Below are positions 1 through 5,253 of a DNA stretch of 7,602 nucleotides, one piece after another. The DNA comes from Candidatus Daviesbacteria bacterium (GTDB lineage Bacteria; Patescibacteriota; Microgenomatia; Daviesbacterales; UBA10151): positions 1 through 7,602 of the forward strand of contig JACPKO010000099.1 of assembly GCA_016186985.1 (NCBI GenBank). Direction: 5' to 3'. Both the position numbers and the translations under genes were made by a program. Under the pieces are notes generated by a model. It worked only from the letters and a program-made list of their open reading frames with translations, had not been told where the DNA came from and made no database searches. Positions within the stretch are counted from its first letter, which is position 1; the number at the start of each line of letters is the position of its first letter.

Positions 1-1277
1 GAAGAGGTTGCAAATTCACCCATTGGCCGCTCTTCTGGGGAAGCCTGAGTTTGGGGCGGCTGGTCATGATACGTTTCCGGTTTCCCGCCAATTGGCTGAG
101 GTTGAACTGGTATCGCATTTGCAGGCTGCGCCCCTGATGGCATTTGCGGAATCTGGAAAATCTGTCTTAAATCAAATCCCTGACTATTTGGTTGAGGATT
201 GTCCGAAACTGTCTGAGTAGGCGTTGAGGCAGATGGTATAGCTTGATCAGTTTGAACAATCGGAGGTTGATTAAATTGGAACTGGGGCTGCAGCTTAGGT
301 TCGGGTGTACTTGGAGTCTGTACCTGAGGCATTGGGATAGAAATATCCTGAGGGGGCACTATAAATGGCGAAGACTGGAGGGGGGAGGGCTGCTGCGAGA
401 TTTGCCCTGATTGCATCGGGGCTGGCTGAACCTGCGGCTGGTACTTCAGTGGGGGTTCGTTTTGATAGTCAATTTTTACTTCCGGCTGCGGAGATTGCGG
501 CTGGATATTTGGTAAAGACCCGCCAACCTGTACAGCCTGGGAAACTGCCATAAAAGTATCAGGATTTACTTTAGTTGTTAAATTATTAGTTGCAAAATAG
601 ATTCCGGCGATGATGTTTGAGGAAACATCCAAATCCATACTTAAAGTCAGGGAGGGAAGAATATGGGCTACTATTTCTGAGATTGATGAGGCTTGGGGAT
701 CAATTACATTAGCAAATCCAAAATAAGAATTTAAGGGATTAGTGTCAATATTGACAACCTGACTCTGGGCAAAATACTGGCTGTTGGAAATAAAGAGGTT
801 TCCCAGCTCATTTAAGCTCTGAGTGCCAACCACAAAAGTCAAATCATATCCCGACTCTTCGTGTCTTGAGGTAATGTTAGAAGGCTCAAATCGTTGTCCC
901 GGGACAACATGAAAAACTAAGTTTAATTTGCTTCCTTCCGGATACCAGTCAAGTTTTTCTAAAGCCGGCACTTGCTGCATGGTTCCAGTTGTATCAACCA
1001 CTCCGTCCAGCGAAATAATGAAGTTGCCTCCTCCGGATTTTGAGACATCATTTTTAATATCGCCAATCCCATATAAATTGCTTTGGGAAATTTGCGGCGT
1101 GCCGGTTGAAACAATATCAACCTTTTTACCTGCTGTTTTTAAGCTTAAATACAAGCTGAGCCCCGCTGCTAAATTATCAACATTTAAGTTTTGAGGCAAA
1201 ACAATAAGAACGCGGTTAACAGAGGGCAAGCGGGTTTTAACTTCGGTTAATTGGTGATCATATTTAAGCATAATCAT
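1..1277 (-). CDS. DHH-superfamily-like protein with degenerate active site and Pro/Gln-rich tail (3' end beyond window)
   Basis: 425 residues are visible and the frame is open at the left edge. Residues 20-253 follow the NrnA-like DHH phosphoesterase fold: a first strand and helix (RVLIVLPQ... at 22-29), a second strand (YDLTFVVG, 144-151), then VVNID (174-178) with N183, FGFANVIDPQASS (186-198) and AGIYFAT (224-230). The family's metal ligands are mostly replaced: His to P28 and the first Asp to N32 in motif I (D34 remains), Asp to G151 in motif II, DHH to D178-T179-N180, and the motif IV Asp to A229. Family members normally continue into a DHHA1 substrate domain. Here residues from about 255 form a Pro/Gln-rich, probably disordered tail. 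Active relatives degrade nanoRNA, pAp or cyclic dinucleotides, but I infer this one is not catalytic. It lies 120 bp after infB, where nrnA often sits. The ATG is the only usual start before an upstream stop, and no SD is seen; a second in-frame ATG is at 1271. Confidence 0.72.
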   Translation of the reverse strand, partial: MIMLKYDHQLTEVKTRLPSVNRVLIVLPQNLNVDNLAAGLSLYLSLKTAGKKVDIVSTGTPQISQSNLYGIGDIKNDVSKSGGGNFIISLDGVVDTTGTMQQVPALEKLDWYPEGSKLNLVFHVVPGQRFEPSNITSRHEESGYDLTFVVGTQSLNELGNLFISNSQYFAQSQVVNIDTNPLNSYFGFANVIDPQASSISEIVAHILPSLTLSMDLDVSSNIIAGIYFATNNLTTKVNPDTFMAVSQAVQVGGSLPNIQPQSPQPEVKIDYQNEPPLKYQPQVQPAPMQSGQISQQPSPLQSSPFIVPPQDISIPMPQVQTPSTPEPKLQPQFQFNQPPIVQTDQAIPSASTPTQTVSDNPQPNSQGFDLRQIFQIPQMPSGAQPANAIPVQPQPIGGKPETYHDQPPQTQASPEERPMGEFATS

Positions 1278-1292
1278 GGCTTGGAGACTGAC

Positions 1293-1308
1293 AGTTTAGG
1301 CCTAGACT
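1293..1308. promoter_or_regulatory. 16-bp near-palindrome upstream of the DHH-like gene
   Basis: AGTTTAGG followed directly by CCTAGACT matches its own reverse complement at 7 of 8 arm positions, with TAGGCCTA at the core. It lies 16-31 bp before the start codon of the DHH-like gene, inside the predicted leader. It could be an operator or a chance palindrome; no regulator gene is nearby to help decide. Confidence 0.25.
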
Positions 1309-1347
1309 AATCTATTGAGCCTGAAATTGCAATATCCAAGATGTCAA

Positions 1348-1376
1348 ATTGTATCAAACCCAAGCTCAAAAAGCAA
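1348..1376 (-). promoter_or_regulatory. Candidate extended -10 promoter for the DHH-like gene
   Basis: On the minus strand, TGATACAAT (1348-1356) fits an extended -10 (TGn plus TACAAT, 5 of 6 to consensus). A weak -35, TTGCTT (1371-1376), lies 17 bp upstream. Transcription would start near 1341 and give a leader of roughly 65 nt. It sits in the 120-bp gap after infB, so the DHH-like gene may have its own transcript as well as readthrough from infB. No clear hairpin terminator for infB is seen in this gap. Confidence 0.35.
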
Positions 1377-1397
1377 GCTCATAGTAATCAGCTGTTT

Positions 1398-2909
1398 CTA
1401 TATAGTTCTGAAGGACTGGATTAAGTCACCAACTGTAAAGTCTATTTTGGGCTCAAACATCATTCCGCATTCATCACTTTTTTCAACTTTATTTACCTCT
1501 TCACGTACTTTCTTTAAAGATTTTATTTTAGTTTCACCGATAATTTCTTCACCCCTAAGGATTTTGATCCTTGGCCCTTTAGTAAATACCCCATCTAAAA
1601 TTTTACATCCGGCGATTTTTTCGTTTTTGCCATAAGGAAACTCAGCAACAATTTGGGCTGTTCCAAAAATTTCTTCCAAAGCCCCGACTTTTAACATCCC
1701 CTCCACCACATCTTCCATCTCCTCAATTAATTCATAAATAATATTGTATGTGCGAAGCAAAACAGCTTCGGTTTCAGCTAACTTCATAACCTGGTTTGAA
1801 GCTTTAACATTAAAACCTATCACTATCGCGCTTGTAGAGGAAGCAAGTTTTATATCACTTTCATTAATATCACCTGTTGAGGAAGCGATTATTTTAAGAT
1901 GTTCTGCTTCTTCGTTAAATTTAGATAGGGCATCCTCGATTGCTTCAAGCGAACCTGCTACATCAGCCCTAATAACAACTTTAAGTACTGATGTCTCATC
2001 CTTTTTAAGCCTGTCCAGGATACTTACCACAACCGCCTGTTTTTCCTCTTTTGTTGAGGTTTCCCTGCCAAGTTCTGCTCCAACGTCGGGTACACCTTCA
2101 AGGCCTGATATCTCGATGGGTGTTGAGGGACCGGCTTGAGAGAGCTGTTTTCCTAAATAATCAATCAGCCCCCTGACTTTTCCCCTAACGCCTCCAATAA
2201 TTATATTCTCGCCTTTTTTAAGCGTCCCGTTTAGGATAATGACCGTGGCAATTGGTCCTTTAAACTTATCCAGTTTGGATTCAACTACTACGCCGGTAGC
2301 CGGCAAATCAGGATCACCCTTGAACTCATTAACATCTGCAACCAGCTGGATCATTTCCAAAAGTTTATCTACACCCAAACCGATTTTTGCGCTAACTTGC
2401 ACAATAGGTACATCTCCTCCGTATTCTTCAATCAAAACTTCCCTGTCTGAAAGCTGTTTTTTAATTTTTTCCATCTGGGCGGTTTTGTTTATCCCGGGCA
2501 AGTCAACCTTATTTACAGCAACTATCATCGGGACTTTCGCTTCCTTAATATGTTTAATTGCCTCAAGGGTCTGGGGCATTAAACCATCATCAATTGCCAC
2601 AACCAAAACTGCAATGTCAGCAACTTTTGCGCCCCGGCTTCTCATTTTTTCAAAAGCTGCGTGCCCGGGAGTATCAATAAAAGTGATCAGGGAAGAGTGT
2701 TCAGGGGAAAGATTTTTTTTATTTTCAGGCTCTTCACTTAGCACTTTTCCCTTTTCACTTATCCCTATTTGGTAAGCTCCTATTGCCTGGGTTATGCCGC
2801 CATGCTCGCCTTTGGCGACAGCTGCCTTACGGATAAAATCAAGCAGCGTAGTCTTTCCATGGTCAACATGGCCTAAAATAGTTACGATCGGTGGTCTCTT
2901 TTCTTCCAT
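1398..2909 (-). CDS. infB: Translation initiation factor IF-2, short form without N-terminal region
   Basis: IF-2 is the GTPase that brings initiator fMet-tRNA to the 30S subunit and promotes subunit joining. All G motifs are present: G1 GHVDHGKT (13-20), the switch I segment GGITQAIGAYQI (37-48), G3 DTPGH (79-83, with catalytic His83), G4 NKVD (133-136) and G5 SAK (173-175). A beta-barrel domain II follows (about 200-285), then domain III (about 300-395, with VVIRADVAGSLEAI and TGDINESDI) and the fMet-tRNA-binding C-terminal domain (about 405-503, with DECGMMF). The 503 residues compare with roughly 700-900 in many bacteria. The difference is at the front, where only 12 residues precede G1, so the ribosome-anchoring N domains are absent. 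The ATG at 2909 has only a weak GGA upstream; the frame stays open to a TAG at 2961-2963 but offers no normal start codon there. The gene lies 98 bp after nusA and probably shares its transcript. Confidence 0.96.
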   Translation of the reverse strand: MEEKRPPIVTILGHVDHGKTTLLDFIRKAAVAKGEHGGITQAIGAYQIGISEKGKVLSEEPENKKNLSPEHSSLITFIDTPGHAAFEKMRSRGAKVADIAVLVVAIDDGLMPQTLEAIKHIKEAKVPMIVAVNKVDLPGINKTAQMEKIKKQLSDREVLIEEYGGDVPIVQVSAKIGLGVDKLLEMIQLVADVNEFKGDPDLPATGVVVESKLDKFKGPIATVIILNGTLKKGENIIIGGVRGKVRGLIDYLGKQLSQAGPSTPIEISGLEGVPDVGAELGRETSTKEEKQAVVVSILDRLKKDETSVLKVVIRADVAGSLEAIEDALSKFNEEAEHLKIIASSTGDINESDIKLASSTSAIVIGFNVKASNQVMKLAETEAVLLRTYNIIYELIEEMEDVVEGMLKVGALEEIFGTAQIVAEFPYGKNEKIAGCKILDGVFTKGPRIKILRGEEIIGETKIKSLKKVREEVNKVEKSDECGMMFEPKIDFTVGDLIQSFRTI

Positions 2910-2948
2910 ATTTATATCCGGTACTAAATCTTCGAAAAAAGCTTTTGA

Positions 2949-2976
2949 AGAATATAGAATCTAGAATGCAGAATTA
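2949..2976 (+). repeat. Heptad tandem array A (AGAATNN x4) in the nusA-infB gap
   Basis: Four contiguous 7-bp units read AGAATAT, AGAATCT, AGAATGC and AGAATTA, so five positions are invariant and two vary. The array fills much of the 98-bp gap between nusA and infB. With array B (2996-3023), which carries GAATC on the opposite strand, it forms an imperfect inverted repeat around the palindrome GAAAAAGTTTTTC (2979-2991). Confidence 0.7.
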
Positions 2977-2995
2977 AGGAAAAAGTTTTTCATGC

Positions 2996-3023
2996 TTGAT
3001 TCTTGATTCATGATTCCTGATTC
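2996..3023 (-). repeat. Heptad tandem array B (GAATCAN x4) spanning the nusA stop codon
   Basis: On the plus strand the four units are TTGATTC, TTGATTC, ATGATTC and CTGATTC, which read as GAATCAN on the nusA strand. The nusA stop codon (3008-3010) lies inside the array, and the last nusA residues (NQES) are encoded by repeat units. Either the repeat expanded into the gene end or it replaced an older C-terminus. Confidence 0.75.
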
Positions 3024-4171
3024 TTTTTAGCTTCTTCCTTAACAATCTTTTCCTTTTCCAGTTTATCAAATTCTGCTTCTTCGGCTACGCCTTCTGTTTC
3101 TGGCTCAGAAACCTCAGTCTCCATCTTCCCATTTCCAATTTCTAACTTCTCAGTTTTTTCTTCTATTTTCTCCCCTGTTGCCTTTGGCTCTTCTGTGACA
3201 GCTGAATCTCCCCTTCCGACAATATCTATCTTCCAACCTGTGAGTTTTGCAGCAAGCCTAACATTCTGGCCGCCTTTACCTATAGCTAAAGAGAGTTGTG
3301 CATCAGGCACTTTAACTGTAGCAACCTTATTTTCTTCGTCCAGAGAAACTTCAACATCTTTGGCAGGAGAAAGAGATGATGCGATAAATTTCTTCACTTC
3401 ATCAGAATATAAAATGATGTCGATTTTTTCCTCCCCTAATTCATTAATTACAGCCTGGACACGGACGCCTTTTTGTCCAACCATAGAACCCACAGGATCA
3501 ACTCCGTCCTGATTGGAAATAACCGCCACTTTACATCTCCCGCCTGCTTCACGGGCTATCTCTTTAATTTCAACAATTCCCGACTGGATTTCAGGAACCT
3601 CCATAGCAAATAATCCCTTAACAAGTCCCGGATCAGTTCTTGAGACTATCACTTCCGGCCCCCGGGAAGTCTCTCTTATTTCTTTAATGTAAAACTTTAA
3701 CCTTTGGTTTTGTGTGTAAAACTCATCCCGTGATTGCTCCGGAGGAGGAAGTAAACCCTCAGCCCGTCCTAAATCAACAAAATAAGTATTTCCTTCTTGT
3801 CTTTGGATTGCGCCCGATATAACAGTACCAACCTTTTGTTCGTATTCGCTGATGATTGCGCCTTTTTCGGCCTCATGCAGCTTTTGGGTAATAACCTGTT
3901 TGGCAGTTTGGGCGGCGATTCTCGCAAAACCGGGAGGGGTAATATTAACCTCTCCTCTCCATATAGAAATTTCACCAGTTGATGGGTCAAGTTTTGCAAC
4001 AAGCTCCTCAAAATCATCAGGGATCGATTCATTACGGAAAGACAGATCCTTGCGATATGCAGCCAAAGCAGCCTGTCTGATCGCGTCTAAAACCACTTCA
4101 ACGTCAACCCCTTTTTCAGAGGCAATCTGGTTTATAGCAGCTGCAAATTCTGTTCTGGCTTGTATCGGCAT
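3008..4171 (-). CDS. nusA: Transcription termination/antitermination factor NusA
   Basis: NusA binds RNA polymerase and nascent RNA and controls pausing, intrinsic termination and antitermination. The 387 residues contain the RNAP-binding N-terminal domain (1 to about 112), an S1 domain (about 113-180, starting EQKVGTVISGAIQRQ, with VDLGRAEGLLP at 132-142), KH1 (about 190-265, with DPVGSMVGQKGVRVQAVINE) and KH2 (about 267-320, with LSLAIGKGGQNVRLAAKLTG). A Glu/Lys-rich tail follows (about 325-387), partly encoded by heptad repeats. I place the start at ATG 4171 because AAGGAG lies 5 nt upstream and MPIQARTEF is a usual NusA beginning. The in-frame TTG at 4192 would put that SD inside the gene. 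nusA appears to be first in its operon, after a predicted leader of about 178 nt, with infB next; neither rimP nor ylxR adjoins it. Confidence 0.96.
   Translation of the reverse strand: MPIQARTEFAAAINQIASEKGVDVEVVLDAIRQAALAAYRKDLSFRNESIPDDFEELVAKLDPSTGEISIWRGEVNITPPGFARIAAQTAKQVITQKLHEAEKGAIISEYEQKVGTVISGAIQRQEGNTYFVDLGRAEGLLPPPEQSRDEFYTQNQRLKFYIKEIRETSRGPEVIVSRTDPGLVKGLFAMEVPEIQSGIVEIKEIAREAGGRCKVAVISNQDGVDPVGSMVGQKGVRVQAVINELGEEKIDIILYSDEVKKFIASSLSPAKDVEVSLDEENKVATVKVPDAQLSLAIGKGGQNVRLAAKLTGWKIDIVGRGDSAVTEEPKATGEKIEEKTEKLEIGNGKMETEVSEPETEGVAEEAEFDKLEKEKIVKEEAKKNQES
3118..3152 (-). repeat. Heptad array C inside the nusA 3' coding region
   Basis: Five plus-strand units, TCTCCAT, CTTCCCA, TTTCCAA, TTTCTAA and CTTCTCA, keep a 7-bp period with a TTCC-like core. 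They encode NusA tail residues around 340-351, which include LEIGNGKMET in an otherwise Glu/Lys-rich segment. A 7-bp period in DNA that reads in triplets is hard to explain by protein selection, so this looks like repeat DNA that was tolerated in a flexible tail. Confidence 0.55.
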
Positions 4172-4176
4172 AATCG

Positions 4177-4182
4177 CTCCTT
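4177..4182 (-). promoter_or_regulatory. Shine-Dalgarno site of nusA
   Basis: AAGGAG lies 5 nt before the ATG at 4171 on the minus strand. It settles the nusA start against the upstream TTG, and it is the clearest SD of the window; most other genes here lack one. Confidence 0.85.
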
Positions 4183-4202
4183 TTAGTCGCAAATCTCAAT
4201 CC

Positions 4203-4280
4203 TCAAGAAACAAGTTCTCCAAACAAATTCTAATTTTCAAAAATCAAAATTGTTTGTACCTTGTTTTTTGTAACTTGGTT
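4203..4280. repeat. Heptad-periodic array D in the nusA leader
   Basis: About eleven degenerate 7-bp units run in one phase. The clearest part is a 14-bp tandem pair (4253-4266 and 4267-4280) that agrees at 12 of 14 positions: TTTGTACCTTGTTT and TTTGTAACTTGGTT. CAAAAAT and CAAAATT (4238-4251) are another adjacent pair. The two halves are roughly inverse (CTTGTT against AACAAG, ATTTTG against CAAAAT), so the nusA leader RNA could fold here into a long imperfect hairpin ending just before the SD. Confidence 0.6.
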
Positions 4281-4283
4281 ATT

Positions 4284-4309
4284 TTTTAAATTTGGCTCCA
4301 AATTTAAAA
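4284..4309. repeat. Perfect 12-bp AT-rich inverted repeat in the nusA leader
   Basis: TTTTAAATTTGG (4284-4295) and CCAAATTTAAAA (4298-4309) are exact reverse complements separated by CT. With only 2 nt between the arms, the RNA hairpin would lose its innermost pairs to form a loop. It lies directly downstream of the GC-rich hairpin in the direction of nusA transcription. It could be a protein-binding palindrome or part of a leader structure. Confidence 0.6.
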
Positions 4310-4332
4310 TAAGGTGGGACAAGCCCACCCTA
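4310..4332 (-). terminator. Terminator-like (attenuator candidate) hairpin in the nusA leader
   Basis: On the minus strand GGTGGG-CTTGT-CCCACC forms a perfect 6-bp GC-rich stem with a 5-nt loop. A G-U pair and two A-U pairs extend it to nine. A T-rich run (TTATTTT) follows, as in an intrinsic terminator. It falls about 20-40 nt after the predicted nusA transcription start, upstream of the coding region. This suggests premature termination as a control step, which would be fitting for NusA. It could also be a dispersed palindromic repeat. Confidence 0.45.
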
Positions 4333-4355
4333 ACCTAAATGATTAAGACTGGTTA

Positions 4356-4384
4356 ATTTTATGCTCAATCCTTGACCAAGTCAA
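4356..4384 (-). promoter_or_regulatory. Sigma70-type promoter of the nusA-infB operon
   Basis: On the minus strand, TTGACT (4379-4384, 5 of 6) is separated by exactly 17 bp from TAAAAT (4356-4361, 5 of 6). Transcription should start near 4349, giving a leader of about 178 nt before the nusA ATG. It overlaps the divergent promoter for the DUF1189-type gene. Confidence 0.7.
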
Positions 4385-4400
4385 GTTTTAAGCTTAATAT
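4372..4400 (+). promoter_or_regulatory. Sigma70-type promoter of the DUF1189-type operon, predicted leaderless start
   Basis: TTGACC (4372-4377, 5 of 6) is followed after exactly 17 bp by TAATAT (4395-4400, 4 of 6). Transcription is expected about 7 nt after the -10 box, which falls on or next to the A of the ATG at 4408. The -35 forms half of the palindrome TTGACCAAGTCAA shared with the opposing nusA promoter. Confidence 0.68.
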
Positions 4401-4407
4401 GTACACA

Positions 4408-5244
4408 ATGGGCTTTTTAAAAACTCTTAAGTCTTCAATATACAATCCGGAATTTTACTCCGGAATAAAAAATCAAAGTCTCGCCTCGACCTTAAAATAT
4501 TTCTTCATGCTTATATTGATTTTAGCAGCTTTAAATACACTTATCTTATCTTACGAACTGGCCATTAAAGTTCCTGAGGAAGTTAGAAATTTTATAAGCC
4601 AAAGCGTGAATTCCTTCCCTGCGGATTTAGAGGTAGATATTGATGAAGGGCAAGTTACAACTAATGCTGCGGAGCCTTTCTTTGTGCCTTTCCCGGAAGG
4701 TAATGCAGAAGTTAGAGGCGAAAATTTAAATAACATTTTAGTTATAGATACAAAAACACCTTTCTCGGCAACCCAGTTTAACCAGTATAAAACCCTGCTT
4801 TGGTTAACCCGTGACTCTTTGTTTTATCACAACAGGGAGTTTGACCAGCGCTCGATTGACCTTTCTAAGGTTGAAAACTTTAAAATTAACCGCTCTTTTG
4901 TTTTGGGGATAGTCGAAAAAATCAGTCCCTGGCTTAACTGGATCGGGCTGGTTTTAATTTTGATGGTTTTTGTCGGACTTTTCCTGGGTTTATCATTCAA
5001 ATTAGTTTATTTCCTGTTTCTTGCGGTTTTAATATATTTTCTTTCTGCAATCTTTAAATGGGGTTTAAACTATTCTGCCTCCTATAAAACCGCGATTTAT
5101 GCTTCAACTTTAAGCTTATTTGTCGATTTAATCCTTTTTAATACGGGGATTTATACCGGGTTTTACGGTTTCCCATTCCTGTTTACCCTTACCTCTCTTT
5201 GCATTACTACAATAAACTTGCAAAATATTGAGAAGGGGAGGTAA
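4408..5244 (+). CDS. DUF1189-type membrane protein
   Basis: The 278-residue product has the layout of the DUF1189 family (function unknown). A short cytoplasmic N-terminus with IYNPEFYSGIKNQS (11-24) precedes TM1 (about 30-50). An extracytoplasmic domain (about 51-172) carries a family-like stretch around FPADLEVDIDEGQVTTN (70-86) and AEPFFVPFPEG (88-98). Four more TM segments follow (about 176-196, 198-216, 228-246 and 252-271). I choose ATG 4408 because it lies 7 nt after the predicted -10 box, giving a leaderless mRNA, and because MGFLKTLKSSIY is a typical family start. An in-frame ATG at 4399 overlaps the -10 box, and the in-frame TTG at 4372 is the -35 box, so both are unlikely. No SD precedes any of them. 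The gene is first of a probable two-gene operon. Family assignment is from memory of its pattern, not a search. Confidence 0.8.
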   Translation: MGFLKTLKSSIYNPEFYSGIKNQSLASTLKYFFMLILILAALNTLILSYELAIKVPEEVRNFISQSVNSFPADLEVDIDEGQVTTNAAEPFFVPFPEGNAEVRGENLNNILVIDTKTPFSATQFNQYKTLLWLTRDSLFYHNREFDQRSIDLSKVENFKINRSFVLGIVEKISPWLNWIGLVLILMVFVGLFLGLSFKLVYFLFLAVLIYFLSAIFKWGLNYSASYKTAIYASTLSLFVDLILFNTGIYTGFYGFPFLFTLTSLCITTINLQNIEKGR

Positions 5245-5253
5245 TATTGGATT

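Noticed and set aside
8..1194. Plus-strand open frames opposite the DHH-like gene
   Set aside because: The minus frame is open for 425 codons with recognisable DHH-fold motifs; the plus frames are short and show nothing familiar.
1342..1347. Perfect TTGACA on the minus strand before the DHH-like gene
   Set aside because: No acceptable -10 hexamer lies 16-19 bp downstream, so it is probably chance; the neighbouring extended -10 is the better candidate.
1315..2775. Long plus-strand open frames opposite infB (for example 1744-2139 and 2239-2775)
   Set aside because: They are antisense to a clearly conserved IF-2 and encode low-complexity Ser/Thr/Ile-rich products with no recognisable domain. 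They are by-products of codon use on the other strand.
2910..2960. N-terminal extension of infB upstream of 2909
   Set aside because: The frame is open, but only ATT/ATA-type codons could start it, the added residues resemble no IF-2 domain, and the region runs into repeat array A.
4172..4192. In-frame TTG start for nusA at 4192
   Set aside because: It would place the SD inside the coding region and adds MRLKGAI, which is not part of usual NusA N-termini. ATG 4171 is better.
2949..4280. CRISPR-like repeat arrangement
   Set aside because: Units are 7 bp, contiguous and degenerate, with no spacers and no cas genes nearby.
3195..4289. Plus- and minus-strand frames overlapping nusA
   Set aside because: nusA is certain from its S1 and KH domains; these overlap it without conserved content.
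4372..4407. TTG (4372) or ATG (4399) start for the DUF1189-type gene
   Set aside because: The TTG is part of the -35 box and ATG 4399 overlaps the -10 box, so neither would be in the transcript if the promoter call is right.
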